Below, one piece after another: positions 33,149-44,628 of a DNA stretch of 64,000 nucleotides. Made by a program: the position numbers and the translations under genes. The notes beneath the pieces are model-generated. The model saw only the letters and a program-made list of their open reading frames with translations. It was not told where the DNA came from and made no database searches. Each line of letters starts with the position of its first letter. The stretch's first letter is position 1. Source of the stretch: Anadara kagoshimensis (lineage: Eukaryota; Mollusca; Bivalvia; Arcoida; Arcidae); contig CM037869.1 in the NCBI GenBank assembly GCA_021292105.1, forward strand, positions 31,001,508 through 31,065,507. The letters run 5' to 3'.

Positions 33149-34346
33149 GTACGTGTTCAAAACATTTATTCAATTTGCAACTGGATTTGTTGAATTCATT
33201 CATACCTATGCATGTTCCTCTTATGATATGAATTTTTATACTTTGAAATGTTGTATGTATTTTTTAAAGCAAACGTTGGCGGCTAAGTTTGATTATATTT
33301 ATGATCTTAACTTCACAGTCGTACGTTGTATTTTAAAAAAAAGTTCAATATAGTTATCTCGTATATATTAAAACATTGCCATGACGTCCTGCTTGCTCTT
33401 TGTATATGTATTAACTAGCCTAATCTTCAGTTTTCAACTGTACGTGTCCAATAAGTTGCTACAATGTACATTAACTAACCGAATGGACAGTTAGAATGAA
33501 CAGCTAGATTTACTTAGCTACAGGTAGACTGACTATTCATATGAAACAGATAGTGTCAAATAGCAACAGAAAAACAGTACAAAAAATAAAAAGGGAAAAT
33601 TGTTAATTTTTACATTACTAGCTCATTTCAATGTTTTCACATCATATAAAAAAGTTTGATTTAATTCCAGAATAAATAATTAGACTCCACAGACTTATTT
33701 TACTTTTGGATTTAGAAATTCCACAGGCTCTTCACTTGAACTTTCCACTATTTCAGAAATATTCACTATTTCATGTGTACTACATGTAGCTTTTTACTCC
33801 CATATTAGAACATTTACATTGAAAAATACTCCTTAAAATTACAAAGAATAAAGCACATTTATACTACGGTCGTTCGGCATCAGACCGATGCTCTGTTTTG
33901 GCAACTATTTGTTCATTTAAATTTGTATTAAAAATCTAGATGCTACTGTTGCACACAATAATTAGTATAAAAGCCTTAAATCCAACATTTTCACAAAAAA
34001 TAGAAATAGTGCATCTTACTAATGATTATTATTTGTATAGGCATGTTACTCAGATTCAGTAAAAATGTGCCTTTACTATTTCATGACATTTTTAAAAATG
34101 ATCTCAGCAGATGGAACATTTATTCACCCTGTAATAACTCACAAAAATCATGATTTTTACCTCACTATGTATGACGAATACTCTTAATTAAACACAGTGT
34201 GAAGTTACCTACTATTCACTGAATTTTTAATTGTGATCCCAAATTACCTGTTAATCAAAATCATTTTCACCTACAACTGTTTAACTATTTAATGAATATA
34301 GATTTGAAGTTTACACAACGATGTGCAATGTTTTATGTTTAAGAGA

Positions 34347-34440
34347 AGCCTCAAACTGTTCATTCTGTGAAAGAAAGAATTAATATCGGCGCTCGCGCAT
34401 CTATGAATTCTTTCTCTCACAGAATAAACAGTTTAAGGTT
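34347..34440. repeat. Inverted repeat around a GCGCTCGCGC core
   Basis: CTCAAACTGTTCATTCTGTG and AAAGAAAGAATT are mirrored by GAATTCTTTCTCTCACAG and AATAAACAGTTTAAGG. Arms of about 38 bases with a few mismatches. Probably a small foldback element, in the intron before the first tail exon. Confidence 0.7.
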
Positions 34441-34863
34441 TTTCTCTATAACTGAATATGGTTTATTTAAATCAATAAGCTGAAAAAAGGTTCGTATCCT
34501 TTATATTTTGTTCCTAACAATTTGTTTATTTGTAATGTAATGTTATAAAAGTATTACTGTGACCAATGTCTGTTAAATACTTATAAAGATTTAAGATAAC
34601 ATCATTAACATTAACATTTTAAGACGATTATGTAAGAGTTTGTTTAACATGTATTAATTATTCATGTTATACGTTGTAATATTCTTTAAACTACATTGAT
34701 TATTATTGTATTTTAGTCAGATCTGGATAATGACAGTCTGTGACATATTGAATACAGATCATGACTGTCTAGATAAATATTTCTAATAATGCAAGAAATA
34801 ATAAAAATTTGTGCAAATTCTTTCTTGTTACGTTCCACTAATCTTTTTTTTTCTTTATTTTAG

Positions 34864-34963
34864 AAGGCAACCTAGAGAAACTGAATGTGAAATCCAGGAA
34901 GTCATGGGCTTACAAGGCTTACCACAGACTGCAACGAATAAACCAGGCATTATAAATTCATAA
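34864..34963 (+). CDS. Copy B exon 13a: cytoplasmic tail 1 with stop
   Basis: Follows TTTATTTTAG. Joined to the AG left by exon 12 it reads RRQPRETECEIQEVMGLQGL and ends NKPGIINS before TAA at 34961. Thirty-three residues, with no Tyr and no catalytic domain. The acceptor and phase 2 fit exon 12 exactly. The second tail exon at 35477 has the same phase, so the two are likely alternative last exons. Confidence 0.75.
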
Positions 34964-34969
34964 TACTCA

Positions 34970-35095
34970 CACAGCGTGTGTAGCTTCACTGATGGAAGTT
35001 CACGTGTCAAACCTTTTTTCAAGCTTCAGTTTCTCTTTACTTTAAATTATGATTTGGACATGAACATGATGAAAAATGCAAGTTTGTTTTTGATA
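34970..35095 (+). repeat. ~290-bp dispersed repeat, 3' fragment
   Basis: CACTGATGGAAGTTCACGTG and ATGATTTGGACATGAACATG match the family. It starts a few bases after the tail 1 stop, so it would form part of the 3' UTR of that transcript. Confidence 0.75.
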
Positions 35096-35476
35096 TACAT
35101 GTATATAAAAGTCCATAAATGAAACAGTTATATATTTACTACACAATTATTTATTAATTTTTACTTGGTATATGTGTTTATCATGGGAGATGCTTATTGT
35201 TGGTACTAAGAATTAATGTTTAGCAGTATACTTTTATATAGCCTTTATGTCCTTAATTGTTTGATTCTTCTTTTTATGTACATACATTATTAATGCTATA
35301 CAAGTTTTAATTACAATTTTGCATTCCATTTTAACTATACATCGTATTTTAATCTATTTTTAAATCTACTCTAATATTATTATATGATGAATATTTTCAG
35401 AACTTGAAATTGCAACATCTGGAATTATTTGATTCTTTAACAATTATTCAACTAAATCGTTTTCTTTATTTCATAG

Positions 35477-35612
35477 CCCGTACAAACAACAGATCGTACA
35501 TGATGAGACATTAGTCTTAGGTGATCGCGGACGTATCAAAACTAATTCTGCTGAGGCATATACAGAACTTAACATAATTGAAGTACGCCTCCCCAAAAAT
35601 GGAAGTAGTTAA
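35477..35612 (+). CDS. Copy B exon 13b: cytoplasmic tail 2 with stop
   Basis: Follows TTATTTCATAG. Joined in phase 2 to exon 12 it reads SPYKQQIVHDETLVLGDRGR, then IKTNSAEAYTELNIIEVRLP and ends KNGSS before TAA at 35610. Forty-five residues. It has YxxL (YTEL) with acidic residues before it, a layout seen in hemITAM-like or endocytic signals, and a second Tyr near the membrane. AATAAA overlaps the stop (35611-35616) and another lies at 36344. Alternative to exon 13a: using both is not possible because 13a ends in a stop. Confidence 0.72.
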
Positions 35613-35789
35613 TAAATTCCAGAAACACATAAGTGATTTCTTATAGAACTGTAACTGATTACGTTAACATGTTATCTACGCACCAAACACTTTATCATTT
35701 TATCGTTTTGTGTATATCATTCAGTTCTCTTGATGAAGAATCGAAGTTCCTTATATTAAAATATGTGTGTTATCAGGTTACTAAAAATG

Positions 35790-36080
35790 TTTATGACCGT
35801 CATCAAAGCATCATTGTTAAGTTTGATGTCTCCGTTTCAAGGATTGTCCTGAATATATTTAATGTCCAATAGTTCCATATTCCTTTCACTAGATTTTTAT
35901 TAAACACGTGGTGGATGTGTCTTGCTTACAGGAGGTGCTTTTTCTTCCGGAGCACCCGACCTCACTTCCCTGTTGCAAGTTCACATGTTTAATCTAACTC
36001 GAGAGTTTCTAAGATTTTACTTTGCTGCTGGATTATTATTCGGACATTGATTAGTATGTTTGTTTTTATGCTGATTGCAA
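35790..36080 (+). repeat. ~290-bp dispersed repeat, near full length
   Basis: Runs from GTTAAGTTTGATGTCTCCG through AAACACGTGGTGGATGTG, TACAGGAGGTGCTTTTTC, GGAGCACCCGACCTCAC, TTCCCTGTTGCAAGTTCACA to GACATTGATTAGTATGTTTG. With 38140-38415 and 58703-59290 this defines the family: GGAGGTGCTTxCCCTTCxGGAGCACC core, then a CCTGGTGGAAGTTCACGTG block. A related core is widespread in bivalve genomes as I recall. No A/B box is evident. Confidence 0.85.
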
Positions 36081-38139
36081 TTGTCAAAGCAAGAGTCATC
36101 AGTAAAGATTTACGAAAACCAGATATTGTTATATCATAATTCTCTTGTGTTGCTTAAAGCTCCAAATATCTTAGATATTAGCTGTTGTGTGCTTTTTTAT
36201 TTCAGGCAACAAAACTATTTTCTGTTTGCAAAGTTTTTTATGTAACTCCGTATAAATATGAAAACTCTAACGAATTCTCGTTTATTTGTTCACTGTAAAA
36301 ATACGTAGTATAGTCAATTGCATTTAACTGTATTTTAAACCCCAATAAATTAAAACTTTCTCATACAGAGATGTTCATATGGAATGCTTGCTTTTTTTTT
36401 TTTTTTTTTTTTTGAAATATCTGTTTTATAGATGATCAAACCTTAACTAGATGTTTAGTAATTCGTTTAAACAATTAATTAATTCATCAGTCAATAACAA
36501 TTTAGCTGATACGATCAGCTTTTCAGTCTTTTTACATTACTATACCGTATTAATAGTTATAATGTGAAATTAAACAAGCAGATATAAGCCCGTGTAATCT
36601 CACTCCCGTACAAGCGATATCACACTCTCTCTCAAATGCCTGGATAATTGGTGGTATTTATTTGCTTCTTCAACTTATCCCTGCCTGCTTAAAGTACAAT
36701 AAACAAATTAATGGTATTTAATGGTATATAAATAACCCTCTTGTTTCCCATGAATTTATACAGTGTTAATGATGCCGACTTAAATTCCAGCGCAACGTTG
36801 GCAGTGGAAAATTCATGTTCTCAATATGATATGAGAAAACGCAAATATTTTGTAGATTTTCAATCGGACATGTATAAATATATAATTCATGTATTTACAT
36901 GAGCCGAATACAAATCATTGTTTCAAATGAATGCATGCATTATATTTCTTTTAATGCACCAAAATCTATTTTGGGTTGGTGTTAACTATGATAAAAACAT
37001 TGAACATTGCGGTACCTGTCGAGTGATGATTACCTCTGGCTGATACGAGGTGTGATATAAAAAGGGTCATATGATAATCTCTGAATATCTATATTATTGA
37101 TGGATTAATAGGATTAAAGTGCTAGTCAAGGATATATCACTTATATCCAGACTTAACCAGGAAAAAGACAGAGATGATTCTCATGGTATTAAATTATTTG
37201 CACATATATCTTTTAAGTGCTACACAAGTTTGGGCCTTTGTTTATGTTGTTTCATTATTAGTCCATCGTACTGGAACCTAGTTAATCAGATAAAAAATCC
37301 GCAAAACCCCATTGCATATAAAATATACCCCAGACCAATTCAATTGTCGTGAGATGCTATTTTGTAGTCCTTAACATGTTTTTCAGCATTAACACGGTGT
37401 TATCATTTTGAGAATCCTCATAGCTATATTAATTACCAATTTCCCTTTATTATTTTAAATAAATGTCATACACAATTTTTTTTTTATAAACTGCTTCCCC
37501 ACCTGGCTGTCGGTATTAGGAGGACAGGGTCTTAACTGTTTCAATCGATGTCATGATAATCTTACTGCAGACCAGTATGCTTGTCTTTTGTGCCCTGACG
37601 CCGTGACGGACAACCTAAAAGTCGCCCGAGTCTTACTTACTTAAATACTTACATATTTCACGTACACACAAATCTGCTCTTCATACGTTCATAAATTTTC
37701 ATCGCGACACAACATAACAATGAAGCTTTATTACATTATTGAAAAGTCAAAGCTGAGACAACAAGCTACAATACAATCTTATGATAAAGACAGCTAATCA
37801 ATAAATCATAATCCACTAAAACATAGTAAAACATTTTAAAACTGGAAAAGTAAGTCGAATATGTGTACTTCCAACAAAAAGGTTAGGTCAGGTGATCTGA
37901 AGTAAAGACGAGACAAAATCAGACAAAACAAGGAAAACATATTGTAATCAGATATTAAAAATTGCTGACTTTAGATGCGCTCCGAATTTAATACCTAGTG
38001 GTTTATTTAAATAATAGAGTCCTCAACTATCTCATTTATTTTGTAATCAATTTACTATAAGTTTGCTACTTGCAAATTAATTCTTGAATCAGGAATATTG
38101 CAAGCCTAGGCTTATCAAGGCCTTAAAAAGTTTTTTTTT
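36081..38139. other. Intergenic region after copy B
   Basis: No exon recognised. It holds an AATAAA at 36344, a T-run at 36391-36413, and a minus-strand fragment of the ~290-bp repeat at about 37795-37905 (AGTAAAACATTTTAAAACTG, ATGTGTACTTCCAACA). A short SINE-like stretch at 37500-37640 has GTCTTAACTGTTTCAATCG and TTACTTACTTAAATACTTAC. Confidence 0.5.
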
Positions 38140-38415
38140 TGCTGTGAACACAGTATTGTTGATAAGTTCGATGTCTCTGTGTCAAGGATTGCCCTGGATA
38201 TATATTTGACGTCACCTAGCTCGATGTTCCTTTTACAAAATTTTGATTACAAACGTGGAGGGTGTATCAATCAGGAGGTGCTTTTCCTTCTGGAGCACCC
38301 TACCTCACTTCCCTGGTGGAAGTTCGCGTGTCTAACCTGACTAGTCAGTTCAGAGGTTTTTACTTTGCTTCTTGGTTATGGTTCGGACATAGATAGGCAT
38401 GTTTGTTTTTAACTA
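38140..38415 (+). repeat. ~290-bp dispersed repeat, near full length
   Basis: From AACACAGTATTGTTGATAAG through GATTGCCCTGGATATA, AATCAGGAGGTGCTTTTCC, GGAGCACCCTACCTCAC and TGGTGGAAGTTCGCGTG to ATAGATAGGCATGTTTG. Same layout as 35790-36080. Confidence 0.88.
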
Positions 38416-41244
38416 TAAATATATGCATTTAAGACAACAAATCATTCAAAAGGGAAGAAAGAAAGTTTTAACTTTTAAAGCTACAAATAGTGGGATGTTT
38501 TATGAATTTCGTTCCGATAAATACCGGTACCGATTTAACTATTGTCGATAAAATTATACCGCTTGGTTAAACTAACAAAGTAATCTGTCAAACATATTTT
38601 GTATGAGTTCAAATCAGAGTAATAAAATCAAAATGTTAAATATAAAATATTATTTAATTGTGAATACTGTATTGCGGTACTTTATTAGTTCATAAAAATT
38701 GAAAAGAGTTTTAATTGAAAACAAGGTAGAAAGACACAAATGATTTTGACAGCAGTTTGTATTACAAAACATTTTTCGTGGTATATGAAATACTAATATT
38801 ATAAATGGATTGTTTCCGTTTTGCTTGAAAACATAACATTTACATTTTTTATATTAAAATAGCAAATTTTGGCAAATTAAAACCTTGTTCTAGTTGCTTA
38901 TTTACAATCAAAATGATTATGATCAAACCCCAATACATATGTTAACGTGCCTCGAAATAAAATTATAAACATCACTTCAATCACTTTAAAATATAATTAT
39001 TATAACATTTACAATGTCTCGTAATAATTAAACACTTAGTGACCTACGAAGCCATTTTATATCAATATACCATGTCGTCGAATTATATTGACTTAGGATA
39101 TTTCGACAACCTTTAAATTAAACTTACATTTCTTTAATTTCTTCTGTACAGTAAACAAATACGAGAACGTCAATGAATAAGAAAAATAAAACATGTTATT
39201 GATAATCATTAAATTGTTTTAAATGCATGCCACGAGGAGCAGTTCTTGTTTAGAGTACATTTTAAATCGGTTGGCGTTATGTAAGACGTCCGTATATAAT
39301 CAATAAACTGTGAACTGAAACAGTTCATTTACCATTATCTATACTGATAATGTCCACATAATTAATCATTCATGCATACAATTATGTCAATAAACATTTA
39401 AAGTCATAAATTTTATAAAACATTGCCTGCGATAGGGTTTTTACATATTAAATATGACATTAACTTTACTACGGGGTGATGCTAAGTAGGTTCTTTCTAT
39501 GTAAGGTGGGTGTAGACTATGTTTGGCAATAACAAAAAAACACTAAATCATATTGGGTATTATAATAAATTGAACAGCATATACAAAATGTTTTGAATAT
39601 CCCATTAACCCGGGATTAATGCCTCACAATGTATATGGGAACCATCAAGCCTGTATAAAGTGTATATCAAAAACGACTTATCTTGTTTGGTTATGTAGAT
39701 CGTTCATATATATAACTTTGTATTTTCTAATTAAATGTTACTTTTTTACTAATTGTTCCTACGAAAATAAGTTCAAATGCAAAGCTTTTTTTGGGGACAA
39801 AGTAGAATTTTATAATATATTACCATACTAGAATGTCTGCTAGATATAAATATATACACACATAAGGTATTTTTAGGACTTTAAAACACCGAACGCTTAT
39901 GATATTGCGCACAATATACACAGTTATAATGTTAAATAAAATTTTAATAAAAAGAATATTGAGAAATTTTAATCAATACATTATATAGAATATGAACTTA
40001 CGTAATGTGTTTACGAAGCAGAAAAATGTCACTTATATATTCACATCGAGAAATGACCTTTAAACGAATTCATCCATATCATCCTTTGAAATCAGTTTTC
40101 TATGTGTAATATATTCACTTCCTTGTTGTAGCTATATTGTTGCATGTCAAAATAGTTTTATCATTTTTTCGAGAGTGTAACTTTAAGGTATGTATATATT
40201 GGCTTAAATTTTATTTGCAGTTTAGTTATCAAAAGCATGTTTCTTTCAAATCTCAATGGGATTGAATTTAAAACGTTCTATTTTTACAAAAGTAAATGTC
40301 TTGTTTTATATTTATGATAAAACCTTTAGTTCGTTTGATATTTATAAAAAATAATATCATCGATATTACACACGTTTTTAGTTTTGATTGTATATCAACT
40401 TACGATGAACCGTATATCGAGAGCAGATGGCTCTAAAAATTGAGTTCATAATGACTTTGAAAGAAAACATATTTGTTAGTTCACTAACAGTTAAACCAGA
40501 AGGCGACAATTGGTTTTCCTTCTGTCAAGTTCAATATTGTCTCATTTCTATCAGTTTTGTCAGGGGTGTTAATGTTAAATTTTGTTTCGGTTTTCCGAAA
40601 TTCTTCAATTTGAGATGCTTTATATAAACGTATATCTGGTGTATAGTTTAATATAAATATTCTACAAGTAAAGTTCGACATTGTCTCAATTTTTATCAGA
40701 GTTATAGCCTTTTTAATTTCTATGGCAATTTCCCGAATTCATTTGTAGTATGTACATTTATATCATTGACCTACAGGTAAAGTTCGACTGTGTCCCAAGT
40801 GCTGTAAATTAAAACTGGTATAATATGTAATTTAGAAAAAAAAAACTTGACATTTATGATTCTTTGAATTTCTTTGAACTTTTAGAGCAGTTTTCTGGAC
40901 ATGTTTTATTTGTTGAGATATTCCATTCATATCGAGAAAGAAAATTTAATTTACAAGTTAGGTTTGACATACCTTAATTTCAAATACATTTGCTAATGTT
41001 AATTTTCACCGAAGTCTTTTATCCGTTTTCGCAGCAACTTAATTAACCAGACGATATGACGAGCGGTAGAAGAAGTAGTATCATCTCATGTTTTGTATTT
41101 TATGATTCAAATCACCATCACTCCTGATTCGCATCTCAATAAGCAAAAAAGGAAAAAGACATTAAAAAACATGTATTTGAGAAAAGCAAATGCATCCAAG
41201 AAATTTGCATGCTATCTCAGTTTATTCTAAGTGTAGGATAAATA
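38416..41244. other. Intergenic AT-rich stretch
   Basis: No gene recognised. Near 40480-40850 a motif AAGTAAAGTTCGAC or AGGTAAAGTTCGAC followed by TGTCTC or TGTCCC recurs about every 120-150 bases. A fragment of the CCAAGTGCTGTAAATTAAAACTGG repeat is at 40795-40850. The rest is unremarkable. Confidence 0.45.
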
Positions 41245-41610
41245 ACTTGAAAATGGTATTGGCCACTACTGGTAGAATGCTCGATTCGTATTAAGGAGGT
41301 CGTGGGTTCAAACCCCGGTCAGATCTGAACAAGACTTGAAAATAGGTAATGACTTTGTTTCGCAAATCACTCGGCATTTAGAAATGAAAGTCATGGGGTC
41401 GTCGGAATAGAACTTAAGACCAAATGTTTCGTGTACCAACAGGTGTCGCAGAAAGCATTCCATGCACATTGCATTGCGCACTGCAATAGGCAAAATGTCT
41501 GTCACTTCACCTACAACTGGTGACGTCACGATATAAGTAAAATATTCTTGGCTAAAACGTAAAAACCAATACAATTGATCATTTTTTGCAATAATAACAT
41601 GCGAATTTAT
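41245..41610 (+). mobile_element. tRNA-derived SINE, nearly complete
   Basis: The head has CCACTACTGGTAGAATGCTC and GGTCGTGGGTTCAAACCCCG, where GGTTCAAACCC is a good B box. The body has GACTTGAAAATAGGTAATGA and GAAATGAAAGTCATGGGGTC; the tail has GGTGACGTCACGATATAAGT, AAATATTCTTGG and ACGTAAAAACCAAT. About 350 bases. The copies at 51295 and 58350 share head and body. The head does not fold as a functional tRNA. Confidence 0.75.
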
Positions 41611-42309
41611 ATCCAAATCACAACCCCAATCATAGTAAAAGTACTTGCCTCCTGTCTAGCTAGCTGAACCCGCCAAGTTACATTAAATTTTAACTTGATT
41701 CTGTAAACTGGTTAATCATATCATTGATGAAGTTGATAAGTTAACTTATTATTACCCGAAATGTAAGTGAAGTGACTGGTATATAAGCAAGTGAAAATTG
41801 TCAGTTGAGTTTGACACATACACTCTCCAGCCATAGAGTGTTGGTCATGACCTTATCTTAAGACTCATTTTCTTCTTCCAACTTAAATTTTCGACGGAAT
41901 CAACCGGTTTATGGCGCGCCAAACCTCCCCACTTTCCATGCGGTTGAGCGCATTATTCATTGTGCCTGCTACATCAATTGCAGTTATATCGGCCATAATT
42001 TTCATTGCTCAACAGACCACTGCTTAACTATCAAGGGTCTACACTTCTCATGTCGTTTATAGTTTACTATCAAATTGGATTTTTGCAACAGTTTAGCAGT
42101 CTTTTATATTTGAACCTAAATTACTGCAATTGTGTCTTATCGCTGTTTGCATTTGTTTATATTATGCAATTGCTGTTTAAAATTTTACTGTCAGAATAAA
42201 GCTCTACCTCATGCGGCGTGGAATGGCAAAATGAAAAAAATATTCAAACGATTAACCTTATTTTGCTACTTTTCGTTTTTTTATTTACATTTTAAATACT
42301 TTACTGTTA

Positions 42310-42560
42310 TCTCTGTATAATTGATCGATTTATTAATTGGGTCAATATTATTTCACTTACATCGAGACGTCACCAGCTACAGATGAAAGCGCAGAATTGC
42401 CTTAACACGGGACCTCGAATTTTTAAGGTCTCGTCCTAAAGGCCCGTGACTTTCATTTCTAAATGTCGGCTTTGAAAAAGCACAGTCATCTCTTAGACAG
42501 AACCGTCCCGGGATCTGAATGATAATATCAATTATCTTAAACCAAAACAATAAATGAAAC
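42310..42560 (-). mobile_element. SINE, minus orientation, head missing
   Basis: The reversed tail ACTTACATCGAGACGTCACC and body GTGACTTTCATTTCTAAATG correspond to the plus-strand SINE at 41245. The tRNA-like head is absent. Confidence 0.6.
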
Positions 42561-42722
42561 ATAATGCATTTTCCTGTTGGAGTTGATTTGCTTAAAAAAT
42601 TGTATCAGGTTGTAGCAGTAATACATATGTATATCATTATGCCTGCCTGATCTATTTTAATCTTTTTCATATTGCAAAAATAATAGAACGTAGACATTCT
42701 TAGTAAGATGCACACACACACA

Positions 42723-42729
42723 ATCTCTT

Positions 42730-42791
<62 letters not shown>
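42723..42791. repeat. (CT)n microsatellite
   Basis: About 70 bases of CT with few interruptions; short CACACA just before. The matching open frame on the other strand (Arg-Glu repeats) is an artefact of the repeat. Confidence 0.95.
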
Positions 42792-43136
42792 CTCTCCCCC
42801 CAGATTGACAAATAGTCAAGTAGAGAGGTCGACAATTTGGCAAATCAAAAGGTCAACAAATCGACAATTTGACAGGTCGACAAGTTGTCAAGTCGACAAC
42901 TAAACTAAACTATCCAAGGTCATTCGTTTTCTTTTAAAAAAGTGTGTGTATGTGTGCTTTGTTTTTTTTGATATTTTTTTGCAAATACTGTCTATCAAAC
43001 TGTCTGGTGAACGTTTTAAATTCCTTTTGGTTATTATCGGTCTCCTTAACGAAGACCTCAAAGAAAATGGTTGCAATCAAAGATGTTTTATGGCGGAGAA
43101 GAAAGTTTTTTAAAGTGTGGTGTCACAGGTATTTTT

Positions 43137-43174
43137 AACGCAGTTTGAAATAATTTTTTTTTTCAAACTGCGTT
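43137..43174. repeat. Perfect hairpin near the Tc1-like relic
   Basis: AACGCAGTTTGAAA and TTTCAAACTGCGTT flank a T-rich loop. Related GACGCACTTTGAAAAAA and AACGCGATTCGAA motifs follow within 100 bases. It may be part of the left terminal region of the transposon remnant downstream. Confidence 0.6.
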
Positions 43175-43449
43175 GTGATGAACCATTTTTTGACGCACTT
43201 TGAAAAAAATTCAAGTGCGAGCTTGTCCCAAATTTAACGCGATTCGAATTTTTTCAAAGTGGGTTGTTGCATAGCTATCTTCATAGTCTTCGAAAATAAT
43301 ATTCAATTAAAGTTTAGCTGAGCGTTACCACACTGAAGAAGCAATTGTTCCAGAAAGCGTACATGTACCATAAGTGCTAGTAAATCATTATAAATCGAAC
43401 ATTCAAACAGTACAGATCAGTTATATAACAGTTATTTCGAAGTGATTAT

Positions 43450-44100
43450 AGAGCAAAATACCGCGACTGCAGAAATCGATAGTGGTAGGGTCAGTCATTG
43501 GTTTGATAATGCAGGAAAATTCTCAATGTCAAGTAGCACAGCGATTCGGTGTACAAAAACCTACAATATCTCACTTAATTGGAGGTCTCAGAGCCGTTAC
43601 GTCGCGACGTGAAAAAATAAGAGGACATGTATCTCGCGACTACGTAAACGTTTAATTTGGCCAATTGTAGAGACATGTTGTTCACTGACGAGTCTCGCTT
43701 CAAGCTTTTATGGTCAGATGGGCGGCAACATGTCTATCGATGTCTTGGTTTTCATATTCTTATGTAATGTATAATGAACGATTTTGGATAGGGACAGGGA
43801 TATATCACGGCATGACATCTTCTAACAATAATATATCGGGATCAGGTCTCATGGCCCCAGCTTGGTACACATCCCTTCTCTTATCCGTCAACGTAACCAA
43901 ATCTTGCAGGACAACGCGAGACCCCATTTTCGCTATTGCTTGTCGCGAAATTCTAAGTAAAAACGCACCAGTTCTTGATTGGACAAAATAGAGTAAAGTC
44001 CAGATTTGTCCCAAAGGCATTTGTGTGGCGAGTGAAACAAGAGGGTTAGGAAGCGTGTCAATTTACAATAGAACGCCGTTCAACTCTCATTGTCCCTTAT
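43450..44100 (+). pseudogene. Tc1-like transposase remnant
   Basis: Fragments in shifting frames match Tc1-family transposase in order: CQVAQRFGVQKPTISHL (helix-turn-helix), then TDESRFKLLWSDGRQHVYR (first catalytic Asp), LQDNARPHF (second Asp), APVLDWTK, and SPDLSQRHLCGE in place of SPDLNPIEHLWDE, which loses the catalytic Glu. There are several frameshifts and stops (TAA or TAG inside the core), so it is inactive. Terminal repeats were not identified. Confidence 0.8.
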
Positions 44101-44453
44101 TAAATAATGAACAATATCCTTCTAAGGACAATGTATACCTTGATGGGGTCAATTTTGGGGTGAATAAGAGTAGCCAATAAAGAGGTAGGCCGCATAGCTA
44201 CTGATTTCAATTAGCACTTTTGTTTGAACACTTTTTACGCAAATGCAGTCTGTGATTTGACAACAAAATTATCTGTTATTCTCAGTAATGATAAAATAAT
44301 GGAATAACATATACAGACAATGAACAAAAGATCAAAGTATTATGTAAAATAATAAAGATCAAAAATAGACTTGCGTTTCCTTTTTTCCACTATTATATAT
44401 GAACTCTATGAAATTATGCTTCGGACTAAATTATCAAATAACCACTGGGTCAA

Positions 44454-44628
44454 TTACAGTCAAACCTGTCTATAAACGCCACCCAAGCAACCAGTAAACG
44501 TGGCTTTATGGACAAGTGGCCAATATATACAGGTTCAAATAATTTGAATAAAGAACAATTTCGATACAATTCTACTGGCCTTTATAAGCAGGTGGTCCTT
44601 ATATGCAGTTTGCAGGTTAGACTGTAAT
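44454..44628. mobile_element. MITE (TACAGTCnAACCTG family), most complete copy
   Basis: ATTACAGTCAAACCTGTC at the left is mirrored by CAGGTTAGACTGTAAT at the right. Inside, AACGTGGCTTTATGGACAAG and ACTGGCCTTTATAAGCAGG are inverted relatives. About 175 bases, no coding capacity. Confidence 0.82.

Larger units (their letters stand above)
6704..35612 (+). other. Gene model: FTP/EGF-like single-pass receptor, copy B
   Basis: Thirteen exons joined in order give one open frame: signal peptide, FTP domain 1, EGF-like, FTP domain 2, EGF-like repeats, membrane helix, cytoplasmic tail. The coding sum is 2103 bases with the first tail and 2139 with the second; both are multiples of three. Nearly all introns are phase 1, the class that allows module shuffling and explains tandem FTP modules. 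Bivalve proteins of this shape are usually annotated as multiple-EGF-like-domain (MEGF10/Draper-like) proteins; a role in carbohydrate recognition or engulfment is inferred, not shown. Alternative: two genes, the second (from 19015) having lost its signal-peptide exon. Intron lengths, from about 0.4 to over 6 kb, reflect heavy repeat load. Confidence 0.7.

Noticed and set aside
41308-41616. 102-codon minus-strand frame
   Set aside because: It is the complement of a SINE body; the frame is fortuitous.
42605-42835. Minus-strand open frame with Arg-Glu repeats
   Set aside because: Created by the (CT)n microsatellite.
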